This document shows, piece after piece, positions 18,685 to 27,334 of a stretch of 64,000 bases of DNA (positions are counted from its first letter, which is position 1; each line of letters begins with the position of its first letter). The notes under the pieces are model-generated. The model made no database searches. It saw only the letters and a list, made by a program, of their open reading frames with translations, and had not been told where the DNA came from. A program made the translations under genes and the position numbers. Source of the DNA: JACKII01 sp963807085 (GTDB lineage Bacteria > Pseudomonadota > Alphaproteobacteria > Bin95); contig CAWEBB010000011.1 in the NCBI GenBank assembly GCA_963807085.1, positions 141,385 through 205,384 on the forward strand, in the 5' to 3' direction.

Positions 18685-19075
18685 GATGAGTGGTCCGGCA
18701 GCCGATCCCCCAGGCCGCAGCCGGTGAACCACCGGATCGCCAGGTTCACCTGCGCCTCGCGCACCACCCGCCGATCATGGACGATACCGAGCAGAAAGCC
18801 CGCCAGCATTAGCCGGACCGCCGCTTCCGGATCGATCGCCGGACGACCGACGCCGTCGGCGTAGACCGGAGCTACCTCCTCGTAGAGCCAGCCAAGATCG
18901 AGGACCCGGTCGACCCGAGCCAGAATATGCTCGTCCGGCACAAGGTCTCGCGAAAGAACCGCAGACGAAAAACTCCAACTGCTCCCGAGCCCGCCGCTCC
19001 AGCATTTGCATGTCCCACGAAGACCCTCGACGCCACTGTGGAATCAGCAGATCCGGCCTTTTTCAACAGCCTCAC
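18685..19075 (-). pseudogene. IS1182-family transposase, N-terminal fragment
   Basis: Minus-strand frames read MLERRAREQLEFFVCGSFAR then, one base shifted, DLVPDEHILARVDRVLDLGW, EAAVRLMLAGFLLGIVHDRR and REAQVNLAIRWFTGCGLGDR, ending LPDHSS at 18685 where IS481 begins. GGCTGTTGAAAAAGG near 19072-19058 looks like the IS1182-type terminal sequence. About 100 N-terminal codons remain; the DDE core is lost. Confidence 0.75.
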
Positions 19076-19847
19076 GGTGCAGCGCTGCCAGCGGGCGTCC
19101 GGCAGGTACTCTTTGACGCTCTCCACCAGGCCGCGGCAGGCGTCCGAGATGACCAGTTCCACGCCCTGCAGCCCGCGGTTCACCAGATGGCGCAAGGAAG
19201 GCCGACCAGCCGGACTTGTCCTCTTTGGCGCCCTCGCAGATGCCCAGGATCTCCCGGCAGCCCTCGCCATTCACGCCGATCGCCACCAGCAGCGAGACAT
19301 TGCGGACCTCGCCGGCCCAGGTGCGCTTCATCACGATCCCGTCCAGGAAACCATAGGGATATCCGCCCTCGATCGGGTTGTTCCGCCAGGCTTCGATCTT
19401 CGCGTAAATCTTCTTGTTCAGGTTCGAGACCGTGCTCGGGCTGACACGTGTGCCCCACAGCGCCTCGGTAATGTCCTCGACCCGTCGGACGGAGACACCG
19501 GCCAGATACATCTCGATCAAGGCGTCTTCGACCGACCTTTCCCGCCGCCGGCAGCGCTCGATGATGGCGGTCTCAAAGGTCTGCCGGCGCAGCTTCGGCA
19601 TCTGCAGCTGCACCTTGCCGGCCTTGGTCTCCAGCGAGCGTTCGTAGCGGCCGGCGCGCGTCTCTTTCCGGCCTTCAGTGCGCTCGTAGCGACCGGCGCC
19701 GCACAACTGATCCGCCTCGGCGTCCAGCATGGCGTTCAGGGCCTCTTCCACCGTGCCCCGCACGATCTCGTCCAGGTGGTCGCGGATCCGCGCTTCGTCG
19801 ATCTGGATGACCTGGCCCATTGGCTCGGTCTTTGTCTTGTCGTCCAT
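19076..19847 (-). pseudogene. IS256-family transposase (second type), frameshifted and truncated
   Basis: It starts at 19847 (MDDKTKTEPMGQVIQIDEAR) with GAGAGGAAC about 7 bases ahead. EEALNAMLDAEADQLCGAGR, YERTEGRKETRAGRYER and GFLDGIVMKRTWAGEVRNVS are typical IS256 blocks. Near 19195 the reading frame shifts to HLVNRGLQGVELVISDACRG and then WQRCTV, where it is cut by the IS1182 end. It is unrelated at close range to the IS256 fragment at 16475, so a different lineage arrived here. Confidence 0.8.
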
Positions 19848-19904
19848 TTCCGGTTCCTCTCAGTCAGTCTGATCGGAACCGCCGCGCTCGGCAAATGCGC
19901 GAAA

Positions 19905-20106
19905 AACTCTGTATGTTATCTCCAGTCGCGTCACCGCCAGCGTGTCGCCGGGCCGGGCATATTCTAGGAAGGCTGCGAGGCCCGGACGTCCAAAGGTTTT
20001 ACCGGAGATGACATCCTCAAACACCCGGGCCGCGCCCGCCTTTGTGAGCCTCTCGATCTGGCCGGACAAGCTCTGATCTGGGGTGGAAACCCTGGCGTGT
20101 CCGACT
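19905..20106 (-). pseudogene. Serine recombinase (resolvase/invertase) N-terminal fragment
   Basis: The minus strand reads VGHARVSTPDQSLSGQIERL, GAARVFEDVISGKTFGRPG and YARPGDTLAVTRLE. This is the N-terminal catalytic domain of Tn3-type resolvases (Y.RVSTxxQ; then usually RLDRLGRS). The nucleophile Ser of RVS is present. The match stops at TRLE, close to the start of the IS256 fragment, and a stop codon lies just upstream of VGHARVS, so both ends are gone. Confidence 0.7.
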
Positions 20107-20126
20107 GTCTAAACCATGATCCCGGC

Positions 20127-20360
20127 TCAGTGGATGGACGTCCTTGAGTCGCAGCACTTCTTGAACTTCTTTCCAGGTCCGCATGGGCAGGGCTCGTTTC
20201 GACCTGTCTTCGGCTGGCTGCGAACGAAGGTACCGCTATCAGGCATAAATGCTTCGCGTTGATGTAAAAACATGGCGTCCATGCGCATGACGCCTGCGGC
20301 GGCGCTTGTGATCAGGTCAAATCGACGTTCTTCATTGATTGGCTCCTTGTAGAGCCGCAT
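20127..20360 (-). CDS. Small SEC-C motif zinc-binding protein
   Basis: 77 residues. The C-terminus GRNEPCPCGPGKKFKKCC is the SEC-C zinc-binding motif (CxC...CC) found at the end of SecA and in many small proteins. The N-terminal part has no feature I recognise. It lies 9 bases downstream of the SIMPL-domain gene, on the same strand, so it is probably the second gene of that operon. The function is unknown; nucleic-acid or SecB-like protein binding is possible for the motif. Confidence 0.75.
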   Translation of the reverse strand: MRLYKEPINEERRFDLITSAAAGVMRMDAMFLHQREAFMPDSGTFVRSQPKTGRNEPCPCGPGKKFKKCCDSRTSIH

Positions 20361-20369
20361 GTCCCAAGG

Positions 20370-21101
20370 TTAATCCACCAGCGCGTAGTCGACGGTGGAA
20401 ACCACGCGCACGGTTTTGTTGATCTGACCGGGCTCGTAGAGTCCGGGCGCGCTGTCTCGGGGCAGGATCTGGAACACGCCCTGGTAGGCCCGGCGGATGC
20501 TGCCGACCGAAGCCCCCGAGTCTTCGGCAAACTTCGCCGCCCCTTCCCGGGCTTGGGCTAGCGCTTCCGCCAACATGGCGGGTTTGATCTCGTTCAGCTT
20601 CGTGAACAGATAGTTGGGTCCGGAGCCGCCGCCCTCATTGGTCAGAATAACGCCGGCTTCGACCAGCTTCCCCACCTGTTGCGCTAGCATTTCGACCTTG
20701 TCCACGTCAGCGCTGCGCACCAGCAAGGTCTGACTGACGATATAGCGGCTTTGGATCGGACCGGAGCGGTATTGCTGGGCCAGTTGGTCGATGACCTGAA
20801 ATTGCTGAACGGATATGCCGTTCTCGGCGATACCACCGCCCGTCAGAAAAGCGCGAACACGCTGCTCGTCGGTGTCGATTTTCTTGAGAGCCACCGTCAG
20901 ATCGTCGTCGGTCGTCGTAAACGCCAGCGGCCACAGCACCAGATCCGCCTTTACGTCGCGTTCCGCCAGACCTTTGACCGTGACCTCCCGCACGACCGTC
21001 CGAGCGTTGACATAGGCTTGTGAAAATTCAATCGCCGCGAACGCGATCCCCGCCGCGATCAACAGTCCGGCGATGATCAGGCCGACAACATTGCGCATCA
21101 T
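20370..21101 (-). CDS. SIMPL (DUF541) domain-containing envelope protein
   Basis: 243 residues with an N-terminal hydrophobic segment (VVGLIIAGLLIAAGIAFAA) acting as signal anchor. The SIMPL domain follows: VTVKGLAERDVKADLVLWPL, LTGGGIAENGISVQQFQVID, and the conserved AREGAAKFAEDSGASVGSIR near the C-terminus. The family is periplasmic or outer-surface with unclear function. It is followed by the SEC-C gene and preceded 24 bases upstream by the enoyl-CoA isomerase gene on the same strand. Confidence 0.85.
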   Translation of the reverse strand: MMRNVVGLIIAGLLIAAGIAFAAIEFSQAYVNARTVVREVTVKGLAERDVKADLVLWPLAFTTTDDDLTVALKKIDTDEQRVRAFLTGGGIAENGISVQQFQVIDQLAQQYRSGPIQSRYIVSQTLLVRSADVDKVEMLAQQVGKLVEAGVILTNEGGGSGPNYLFTKLNEIKPAMLAEALAQAREGAAKFAEDSGASVGSIRRAYQGVFQILPRDSAPGLYEPGQINKTVRVVSTVDYALVD

Positions 21102-21125
21102 CCGTTCTTACTCCCCCTTGCTTAC

Positions 21126-21914
21126 TCACTCACCCTTGAAAACGGCTTCGCGTTTTTCGACGAAGGCGCGGATGCCTTCCTGCATATCTTCGGAGCCCGC
21201 GCAGGCGACGATGCCGTCGCGTTCCGCTTCCAATTGCCGGTCGAAATCGGTGTTGAAGCTCTGGTCTATCAGCTTCTTGGTCCAGCCGAACGCATAGGCC
21301 GGGCCGGTTGCCAGCTTCTCGGCCCAGGTCATCACTTCGGCGTCCAGTTGGTCGGCCGGGACCACCTTGTTGACCAGCCCCAGAGAGAGCGCTTCCTCCG
21401 CCCCGAACCGGTTCGACAGCATGGCGATCTCCAGCGCCTTGCGCCGCCCGACGATGCGCGGCAGGAAATAGGTGCTGCCGCCGTCGGGGCTGGTGCCGAG
21501 CTTGGCATAGGCGAGGGTCATCATCAAATTGTCGGCGCCGATCGCCAGATCCGTGGTCAGCGCAAGGCTCATGCCGGCGCCGGCAACCGGCCCATGCAGC
21601 GCACCGACCACCGGCTTTTCCATCCGGACCATGGCGCGGACGGCGGCGTGGTAGTCGTCCAGCATAGCGCCGACATGCTTTTGCAGGTTCTTCTCAAGCT
21701 GATCGTGAAAACCGGCCACGTCGCCGCCCGCCATGAAACCGCGGCCGGCCCCCTTCAGCACGACCGAGCGGACGGCCTTATCCGCCTCGATCTCGTACAT
21801 GACCTCACGCAGCCCCGCCGCCATGCCGGGGCTGAGGGCGTTCAGGACTTCCGGCCGGTTCAGCGTGACGACGGCGACGGCGCCACTGCGCTCCAACAAG
21901 ACGGGCTCGCTCAT
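21126..21914 (-). CDS. Enoyl-CoA hydratase/isomerase family protein, PaaG-like
   Basis: 262 residues from the ATG at 21914, with AGAGGA about 10 bases ahead; an in-frame ATG lies 12 codons upstream. It is a crotonase-fold protein: GAGRGFMAGGDVAGF is the first oxyanion-hole region and GPVAGAGMSLALTTDLAIGA the second. The usual hydratase Glu pair is not at the classical places; instead SPDGGSTYFLPRIVG carries Asp, as in PaaG-type ring-epoxide isomerases. A role in phenylacetyl-CoA-like or delta3-delta2 isomerisation is more likely than simple hydration. No other paa genes are in view. Confidence 0.8.
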   Translation of the reverse strand: MSEPVLLERSGAVAVVTLNRPEVLNALSPGMAAGLREVMYEIEADKAVRSVVLKGAGRGFMAGGDVAGFHDQLEKNLQKHVGAMLDDYHAAVRAMVRMEKPVVGALHGPVAGAGMSLALTTDLAIGADNLMMTLAYAKLGTSPDGGSTYFLPRIVGRRKALEIAMLSNRFGAEEALSLGLVNKVVPADQLDAEVMTWAEKLATGPAYAFGWTKKLIDQSFNTDFDRQLEAERDGIVACAGSEDMQEGIRAFVEKREAVFKGE

Positions 21915-22000
21915 TCCGTGGGGTTTCCTCTTGCCCATTGGTTGGTTCAAGATACCCTAGCGCTCCCTCCGTGCGGAAACAATTGCCATCGCGCGTATCG

Positions 22001-24040
22001 CTATACCGGCGCAGTCGCTTGCTCCAGCCAGGCGCGGGTGTCGCCATCGACCTGGCCCAAGACCAGGTCGCGGACTGTCGCGTGATAGGTGTTCAGCCAG
22101 TCCCGCTCCCGCTGGGTCAACAGGCTCACGTCGATCAGGCGCCGGTCGATGGGCGCAAAGGTCAGCACCTCGAACTCCAGGAATTTTCGCGCCCCTTCCG
22201 GTTGGTTCTCCGCCGCCCGCACCACCAGCAGGTTCTCGGTGCGGATGCCAAATTGGCCGGTCTCATAATAGCCCGGCTCGTTCGACACGATCATGCCGGG
22301 CACCAGCGCGACCGTGCCAGACTTCGCCACCCGCTGCGGCCCTTCGTGCACCCCCAGATAGGACCCGACGCCATGGCCGGTGCCGTGGTCGAAGTCCAGA
22401 CCGTCCTGCCAAAGCGGCGCGCGCGCCAGGGCGTCCAGTTGCGCCCCCGTCGTCCCCTCCGGAAAGCGCGCGGCCGCCAACCCAATATGCCCTTGCAACA
22501 CGCGGGTGAACGCCCGGCGCATCGCTGGCGTCGGCTCGCCGACGGTGACGGTGCGGGTAATGTCGGTCGTGCCGTCCGGGAACTGCGCGCCGGAATCGCA
22601 GAGATAGAGCGAGCCGGGCGCCAGTTTCCGCTCCGTCTGGGATGTGGCGTGGTAGTGCACGATCGCCCCGTTCGCCCCGAAGCCGGAAATGGTGGGAAAG
22701 CTCTGGTCGCGGAAATCGGCGAGCTCCTTTCGGAACGTCAGCAGCCGCTCGGCCGCCTCGATCTCGCCCACCTGGCCGCTCGGCCCCACGCGGTCGATCC
22801 AGTCGAGGAAGCGGGTCATGGCGGCAGCGTCGCGAATGTGCGCCGCCCTGGCGCCCGCAAGCTCGGTCTCGTTCTTGGCGGCGCGCGGCGCGACACAGGG
22901 GTCGGCTCCGGCCTTGCACGTCGCGCCCGCCGCCTCCAGCCGGTTCATGATCCAGGCGGGCGTGCCTTGCCGGTCGGCCAGGACAGTGGCTTTGGCCTCG
23001 CCCAGCGCGTCGAGCGCGCCGCCGAAACTCTCCACGGGTTCTATCGAGACGCCATTGCCCAGGTGTTCGCGCGTTTCCGGCAGGATTTTGCGCGGGTCGC
23101 AGAACAGGCCGACGCGGCCATCGGCATGCAGGATGCCGAAGCCGAGCGGCAGCGGCGTATGCGCCACGTCTCCGCCGCGAATGTTCAGCAGCCAGGCGAG
23201 CGAGTCGGGCTGCGAAAGCACGGCGGCGTCCACCCCGTCCACCGACAGGCCATCGGCGAGACGCTGCCGCTTGGCCTCGTGCGTTTCGCCCGCATAGCGC
23301 ACTGGATGCGGCACGACGGGCGCCAGGGGCCGGGCCGGGCGGTCCGGCCAGATCGCATCGACCGGGTTGCTCTCTACCAGGTGGAGCGTGGCCTTGGCCT
23401 TCCCGGCCGCGGCCCGGAACCGCTCGACCGCCTCCGCGCCATGCAGCCAGGGATCGAGGCCCAGCTTCGCGCCTTCCGGCAAGTTGGCGGCGATCCAATC
23501 CGCCGGCGGTGTTTCGATCACGTGCAGCGTCGCATAGGCCGCGGTATCGACCTGGTCGCGCACCTGAAGCGTATAGCGCCCGTCGACGAAAACCGCCGCT
23601 TTCTCGCGCAACACCACCGCGGCGCCGGCCGACCCGGTAAATCCGGTCAGCCAGGCTAGCCGGGCGCTGGCGGCGGGGATGAACTCGCTTTGATGCTCGT
23701 CGCCATGCGGCACGATAAAGCCGTCAAGCCCGCGCCGGGCCAACTCCGCACGCAGCGCCGGCAAGCGTTCCGCCAGCGCCGGACCGGCCAGCTTCGCCTG
23801 TTCTAGCGCGTCCCGCGCTTCCTGCAGCGCCGCGATCAGTTCGGAGCCGGGTTCCGGCGAAAAGAGCCGCGGCCAGACGGCCTCGTCCACCGCGGCACCC
23901 TGCTGCGGACAGCCGGTCAACCCGGCCAGAATGTCGACGGCATCTTGAAAACTCACCGGATGGACGCTGTCTTGCAACGCCTCTTGCAAGCGGCTCGCGG
24001 TGGGAGTTGGCAGCGGGCTTGGAAGAGGAGAATGCGGCAT
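22001..24040 (-). CDS. Xaa-Pro aminopeptidase (aminopeptidase P, M24 family)
   Basis: About 679 residues from the ATG at 24040 (MPHSPLPSPLPT); the frame is open further upstream but without similarity. Creatinase-like N-terminal domains include RRGLDGFIVPHGDEHQSEFI. The C-terminal pita-bread peptidase domain has the two-metal ligands in DSGAQFPDGTTDITR, HGTGHGVG, NEPGYYE and RTENL. It cleaves an N-terminal residue before proline. The length fits the long, three-domain bacterial and eukaryotic APP1-like type. It carries an extra N-terminal stretch of about 90 residues (VDILAGLTGCPQQGAAVDEA) that I do not recognise. Confidence 0.88.
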   Translation of the reverse strand: MPHSPLPSPLPTPTASRLQEALQDSVHPVSFQDAVDILAGLTGCPQQGAAVDEAVWPRLFSPEPGSELIAALQEARDALEQAKLAGPALAERLPALRAELARRGLDGFIVPHGDEHQSEFIPAASARLAWLTGFTGSAGAAVVLREKAAVFVDGRYTLQVRDQVDTAAYATLHVIETPPADWIAANLPEGAKLGLDPWLHGAEAVERFRAAAGKAKATLHLVESNPVDAIWPDRPARPLAPVVPHPVRYAGETHEAKRQRLADGLSVDGVDAAVLSQPDSLAWLLNIRGGDVAHTPLPLGFGILHADGRVGLFCDPRKILPETREHLGNGVSIEPVESFGGALDALGEAKATVLADRQGTPAWIMNRLEAAGATCKAGADPCVAPRAAKNETELAGARAAHIRDAAAMTRFLDWIDRVGPSGQVGEIEAAERLLTFRKELADFRDQSFPTISGFGANGAIVHYHATSQTERKLAPGSLYLCDSGAQFPDGTTDITRTVTVGEPTPAMRRAFTRVLQGHIGLAAARFPEGTTGAQLDALARAPLWQDGLDFDHGTGHGVGSYLGVHEGPQRVAKSGTVALVPGMIVSNEPGYYETGQFGIRTENLLVVRAAENQPEGARKFLEFEVLTFAPIDRRLIDVSLLTQRERDWLNTYHATVRDLVLGQVDGDTRAWLEQATAPV

Positions 24041-24363
24041 CGGCTTAATCCATGCGGGAGACCAACGCCATGTTTGAAAGGCTTTGCCCGTTCCTGCAAT
24101 AGCCCGTACCGCGGAAAATCCGCTGCAGCGCCACAAGCGGCTGATTGTCTAACCGGTTTCCGCGAAAGAACATGCTTTCCGCGTGAGACGGCGGCACCAG
24201 ATAAAGATTAACGACTGCGCATAGGTGTGGCCATAGCCATGCGTTGGTCGCAATGCTGCAGCGCAGTAATAGCGCTACAATATTGATGCGTAAGGAGCAA
24301 TCTTAGGGTCACACCGATTGCTAAAGGGCAATCTAACAGACGCTTTAATGGAGAATTGAGATC

Positions 24364-24627
24364 ATGGGTGCGATCTCGGGCGCAGCGGGCTTCCGCAACC
24401 ACAGTGCCGTGCAGCAAAAGCAGCGGAACCCCAACGAAGAGCGCATGGAACAAGCGGTCATCGCATGTGACCGCAAGGACGCCGCCGCCGTCCGGGCAGC
24501 GCTGCACAACTTCGTCGGCTGGCTGACGAAGCCGCAAAACCAAAGCCTTGACGAGCTGCAAAGTGCAATCCTCGCCTGCCGGCGCCGCGACCGGGCCATC
24601 ATCAGCAATTTGCTGAAGGGTCACTAA
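24364..24627 (+). CDS. 87-residue protein of unknown function with an internal repeat
   Basis: The ATG at 24364 has GGAGAATTGAG ahead, and the gene ends 10 bases before a perfect hairpin terminator, so it looks like a complete monocistronic unit. The protein is polar and helical. It contains two similar segments: QAVIACDRKDAAAVRAAL (about 30-47) and SAILACRRRDRAIISNLL (about 67-84), both with an IxAC(D/R)R(K/R)D core. A TACAAT hexamer at 24276-24281 could be its -10 element. No family recognised. Confidence 0.65.
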   Translation: MGAISGAAGFRNHSAVQQKQRNPNEERMEQAVIACDRKDAAAVRAALHNFVGWLTKPQNQSLDELQSAILACRRRDRAIISNLLKGH

Positions 24628-24637
24628 CACAACCACA

Positions 24638-24668
24638 GCGGGCCGCTGGAAGTCATTCAGCGGCCCGC
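24638..24668. terminator. Hairpin terminator, possibly bidirectional
   Basis: GCGGGCCGCTG, a 9-base loop, then CAGCGGCCCGC: an 11-base-pair perfect stem. It lies between the 87-residue gene (plus strand) and the end of the solute-binding protein gene (minus strand). GTTAAGTTTT follows on the plus strand. It probably serves both converging genes. Confidence 0.75.
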
Positions 24669-24687
24669 GTTAAGTTTTGTGGCAAGG

Positions 24688-25839
24688 CTAATTCAGGTTT
24701 TTGGCCCGATATTCTTTCCAGTATTCTGGCCAATCGTCTTTGTCATCAACCGTTTCTCCCTTTTCTCGCTGCGCCGCTCGGTGGCCATGATATTCTTCCT
24801 GGGCGTTTTCCCAGGCGGCCAGAACCGCATTCAGGCGCGCAAGGCGATCGTCCTGCCAAGCCTGATGCTCATCATTCCAAATACCCTTTTCTTTCAGGTA
24901 CCGGATCGTGCCCTCATGCGCCGGCGCGTCATAGGGCGGCGGGCCGGCCTTGTCGATGGCCCAATTTGAGCCAAGCGCGTTGACATTTTTGTAGTCATCG
25001 AACAACTCGTCCAACGCCCGGATGAAGTTATACGCCTCCTCGGCATCCACTGCCTTGGGGTAGACGGTGATAACTGGATAGCGGAACCCAACCAGCCATG
25101 CCGGATTCTCTTCGGACAGGCCGGCCCCTTTCGTCTCCTTATAGGGCATGGTAAAGCTCAGAAGCTTGGTCATCGTCTTCCAGCCCTCCTTGTTGTCCGG
25201 CCGGAATTGCGGCCAAGCGATGCCGCGCGGGCTGGCTTCGATCTCGCGCATATTGGCTGAGGTGGTCGCACTGCCAAAAGCATCGAGCTGGCCAGCCAGC
25301 ACCGCGGTCTTCATCGCGTTGTAGGAGCCAAACCAAACAGGCTCAATATCGTCGATCGTCAGGCCGCCAAAAGCCAAATAGGCCTCGTTCTTGACGTTGA
25401 CGGACGGGTTTCCTTTGACAAAGCCGATCCGCTTGCCCTTCAGGTCGCTGATTTCCTTGACGCCGATATCACCCGCAACCGCGAAACCAACGCTGGCCAC
25501 ACGCCCCGCGATCACGCGAATATCCTGCGGACCCCATTGCTCGGCCGCGAAGTCATACACGCCTTCGGCCGCGAAGTAGGCGCCGTTCGCCAGATACCCA
25601 TACCGGGCCTTTCCGGTCACAAGCGGCAAGATGCGGCCGATCGAGGTCCCGGACGGAATGATCCGGACGCGGGTATCATATCGCTTCTTGAAGGCGTTGC
25701 TGATCGCGGTTGCCTCGGCATATCCGGTCGAGCCGAGATCATAGGCCGTCCACACCATCGACTTCGGCAGCTTGGGATCGGCTGCCATTGCCGTCGATAC
25801 CGCGCAGGCAAGCGCGGCCGTCACCCAAAATCGTAACAT
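24688..25839 (-). CDS. TAXI-family periplasmic solute-binding protein, paralog 4
   Basis: 383 residues with a signal peptide (LRFWVTAALACAVSTAMAA). The mature protein begins DPKLPKSMVWTAYDLGSTGY, as in all four tandem paralogs. RVRIIPSGTSIGRILPLVTG, FVKGNPSVNVKNEAYLAFGG and WFGSYNAMKTAVLAGQLDAF are the ligand-domain blocks of the TAXI/NMT1-like family. A charged C-terminal tail of about 55 residues (AQEEYHGHRAAQREKGETVD, DWPEYWKEYRAKN) is conserved among the paralogs. GGAGGAAGCTT precedes the ATG. It would bind a small solute, probably an organic anion, in the periplasm; the ligand is unknown. No TRAP DctQM gene is adjacent. Confidence 0.88.
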   Translation of the reverse strand: MLRFWVTAALACAVSTAMAADPKLPKSMVWTAYDLGSTGYAEATAISNAFKKRYDTRVRIIPSGTSIGRILPLVTGKARYGYLANGAYFAAEGVYDFAAEQWGPQDIRVIAGRVASVGFAVAGDIGVKEISDLKGKRIGFVKGNPSVNVKNEAYLAFGGLTIDDIEPVWFGSYNAMKTAVLAGQLDAFGSATTSANMREIEASPRGIAWPQFRPDNKEGWKTMTKLLSFTMPYKETKGAGLSEENPAWLVGFRYPVITVYPKAVDAEEAYNFIRALDELFDDYKNVNALGSNWAIDKAGPPPYDAPAHEGTIRYLKEKGIWNDEHQAWQDDRLARLNAVLAAWENAQEEYHGHRAAQREKGETVDDKDDWPEYWKEYRAKNLN

Positions 25840-25939
25840 AAGCTTCCTCCGTGTTCAGGCGGCGGCTTGTTGTTCTTGTTGCCGCTATCGCCAGCCCCAT
25901 CAGACCGCCCTTGCGACAGTCGAAGTCAAACAATAAAAA

Positions 25940-25962
25940 GCCGGCCCCAATCCGGGGCCGGC
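25940..25962 (-). terminator. Rho-independent terminator between binding-protein paralogs 3 and 4
   Basis: On the minus strand GCCGGCCCC, a 5-base loop, GGGGCCGGC, then CTTTTTATTG. The 9-bp GC stem with a T-run lies 30 bases after the stop of the gene at 25992-27158. Confidence 0.85.
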
Positions 25963-25991
25963 AAATCAACCGTCATTCTTACAAGGTAAAT

Positions 25992-27158
25992 CTATTTATC
26001 GGAATTGGTTGATTTGTTTGCTGTCCGGTACTCTTCCCAAAAGGCCGGCCATTCTTCTTTCGCGTCGATCTTGTTCCCTTTCTCACTCTCGGCCGCGCGG
26101 AAGCCATGGAACTTCTCCTGGGCATCCCCCCACAATTCCAGGTACTTGTTCAGCCGGGCAAGGCGGGAGTCCTGCCATGCCTGGTCCTCGTCGGTCCAAT
26201 AGCCTTTTTCCTTCATGTAGCGGATCGTGCCCTCATGCATGGGGGCGTCCGCCGGCGGGCTCCCGGAAAGCTTGATATCCCAGAATTCGCCGGTCGAAGT
26301 GGCGTTCTTGTAGTCGTCGAACGCCAGGTCCGCCGCCATCACGAACTGGTAGGCTTCGTCTTCGGAGAAGTCCTTGGTGTAAGCGGTAATCAACGGATAA
26401 CGCATCTGCACCATGTTGGCCGGCTTTTCCTCGCTCAGCGCCGCGCCCTGCGTTTCCTTGAAGGGCTTCACGAAATCGACAACCGCCCGGAGCTTTTTCC
26501 AGCCTTCCTCGTCGTCCGGCGGTACCTGAGCGTACCAAAGCCCGCGCGGGCTCGCCTCGATCTCGCGCATATTGGCCGATGTGGTGACGCTGCTGAAGCC
26601 GTCGATCTGGTTGGCAAGCACCGCCGTCTTCATCGCACTGTAGGACCCGAACCAGACAACTTCGATATCGTCCCGGGTCAGGCCAGCAAACGCCAGATAG
26701 GCGTCGTGCTTCACGTTGACCGAAGGATTGCCTTTCACATAGCCGAGCCGCTTGCCCTTCAGGTCATAGACGGTGTCGATGCCGGCGTCGCCTGCAACGG
26801 CGATCGCGTTGGATGTCGGCTTGCCGAGCACGATACGGATATCCTGGGGACCCCAGGTCTCCGCCGCGAAGTCATAGCTGCCTTCGGCGGCGAAATAGGC
26901 CTCGTTCGCGAGAAAGCCCAGGGTCGCCTTGCCGGTGACCATCGGCAACATGCGGCCGATCGAGGTGCCGGCAGGGATAATGCGCACCCGCATGCCGTAC
27001 CGGTTTTTGAAGGCGTTGGCCATGCCGGTCGCCTCGGCGTAGCCGGACGAGCCGAGGTCGTAGGCCGTCCAGACCATGGATCGCGGCAGGTTTGGTTCCG
27101 CCGCCACCGCAGCCGTCGTGGCTCCCGCCAAAACGGCGGAGAGAAAATAACGTAACAT
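25992..27158 (-). CDS. TAXI-family periplasmic solute-binding protein, paralog 3
   Basis: 388 residues with a signal peptide (LRYFLSAVLAGATTAAVAA). It shares the paralog blocks SMVWTAYDLGSSGYAEATG, VRIIPAGTSIGRMLPMVTGK, YVKGNPSVNVKHDAYLAFAG and WFGSYSAMKTAVLANQ. It differs most in the central region (GLWYAQVPPDDEEGWKKLRA) and has SGSPPADAPMHEGTIRYMKE where the others have AxPPYDAP, so its ligand may differ. It has its own terminator downstream and GGAGGATG upstream. Same array and tail (FHGFRAAESEKGNKIDAKEE) as the others. Confidence 0.88.
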   Translation of the reverse strand: MLRYFLSAVLAGATTAAVAAEPNLPRSMVWTAYDLGSSGYAEATGMANAFKNRYGMRVRIIPAGTSIGRMLPMVTGKATLGFLANEAYFAAEGSYDFAAETWGPQDIRIVLGKPTSNAIAVAGDAGIDTVYDLKGKRLGYVKGNPSVNVKHDAYLAFAGLTRDDIEVVWFGSYSAMKTAVLANQIDGFSSVTTSANMREIEASPRGLWYAQVPPDDEEGWKKLRAVVDFVKPFKETQGAALSEEKPANMVQMRYPLITAYTKDFSEDEAYQFVMAADLAFDDYKNATSTGEFWDIKLSGSPPADAPMHEGTIRYMKEKGYWTDEDQAWQDSRLARLNKYLELWGDAQEKFHGFRAAESEKGNKIDAKEEWPAFWEEYRTANKSTNSDK

Positions 27159-27269
27159 TGGGCATCCTCCTTTTGCCTTTTAGACCGGTTCGCTTTGCAT
27201 TTTTGTGACCGGCTCCGAACAAATTGGCCGCCAAGGGGCCTGCGTGTCAAACAACAAGCAAAAACAAAA

Positions 27270-27298
27270 GTGCCGCGGAGGGCTTCCCCCGCAGCACT
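27270..27298 (-). terminator. Rho-independent terminator between binding-protein paralogs 2 and 3
   Basis: On the minus strand AGTGCTGCGGGGG, loop AAGC, CCTCCGCGGCACT followed by TTTGTTTTTG. The stem has two mismatches. It lies 37 bases after the stop of the gene ending at 27335. Confidence 0.75.
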
Positions 27299-27334
27299 CT
27301 TACATAAGTACGCTTGCTTGAAGCGGTCCCGCGC

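Noticed and set aside
22263..23498. 411-codon alternative frame inside the aminopeptidase gene
   Set aside because: Arginine-rich out-of-frame reading of a well-supported gene.
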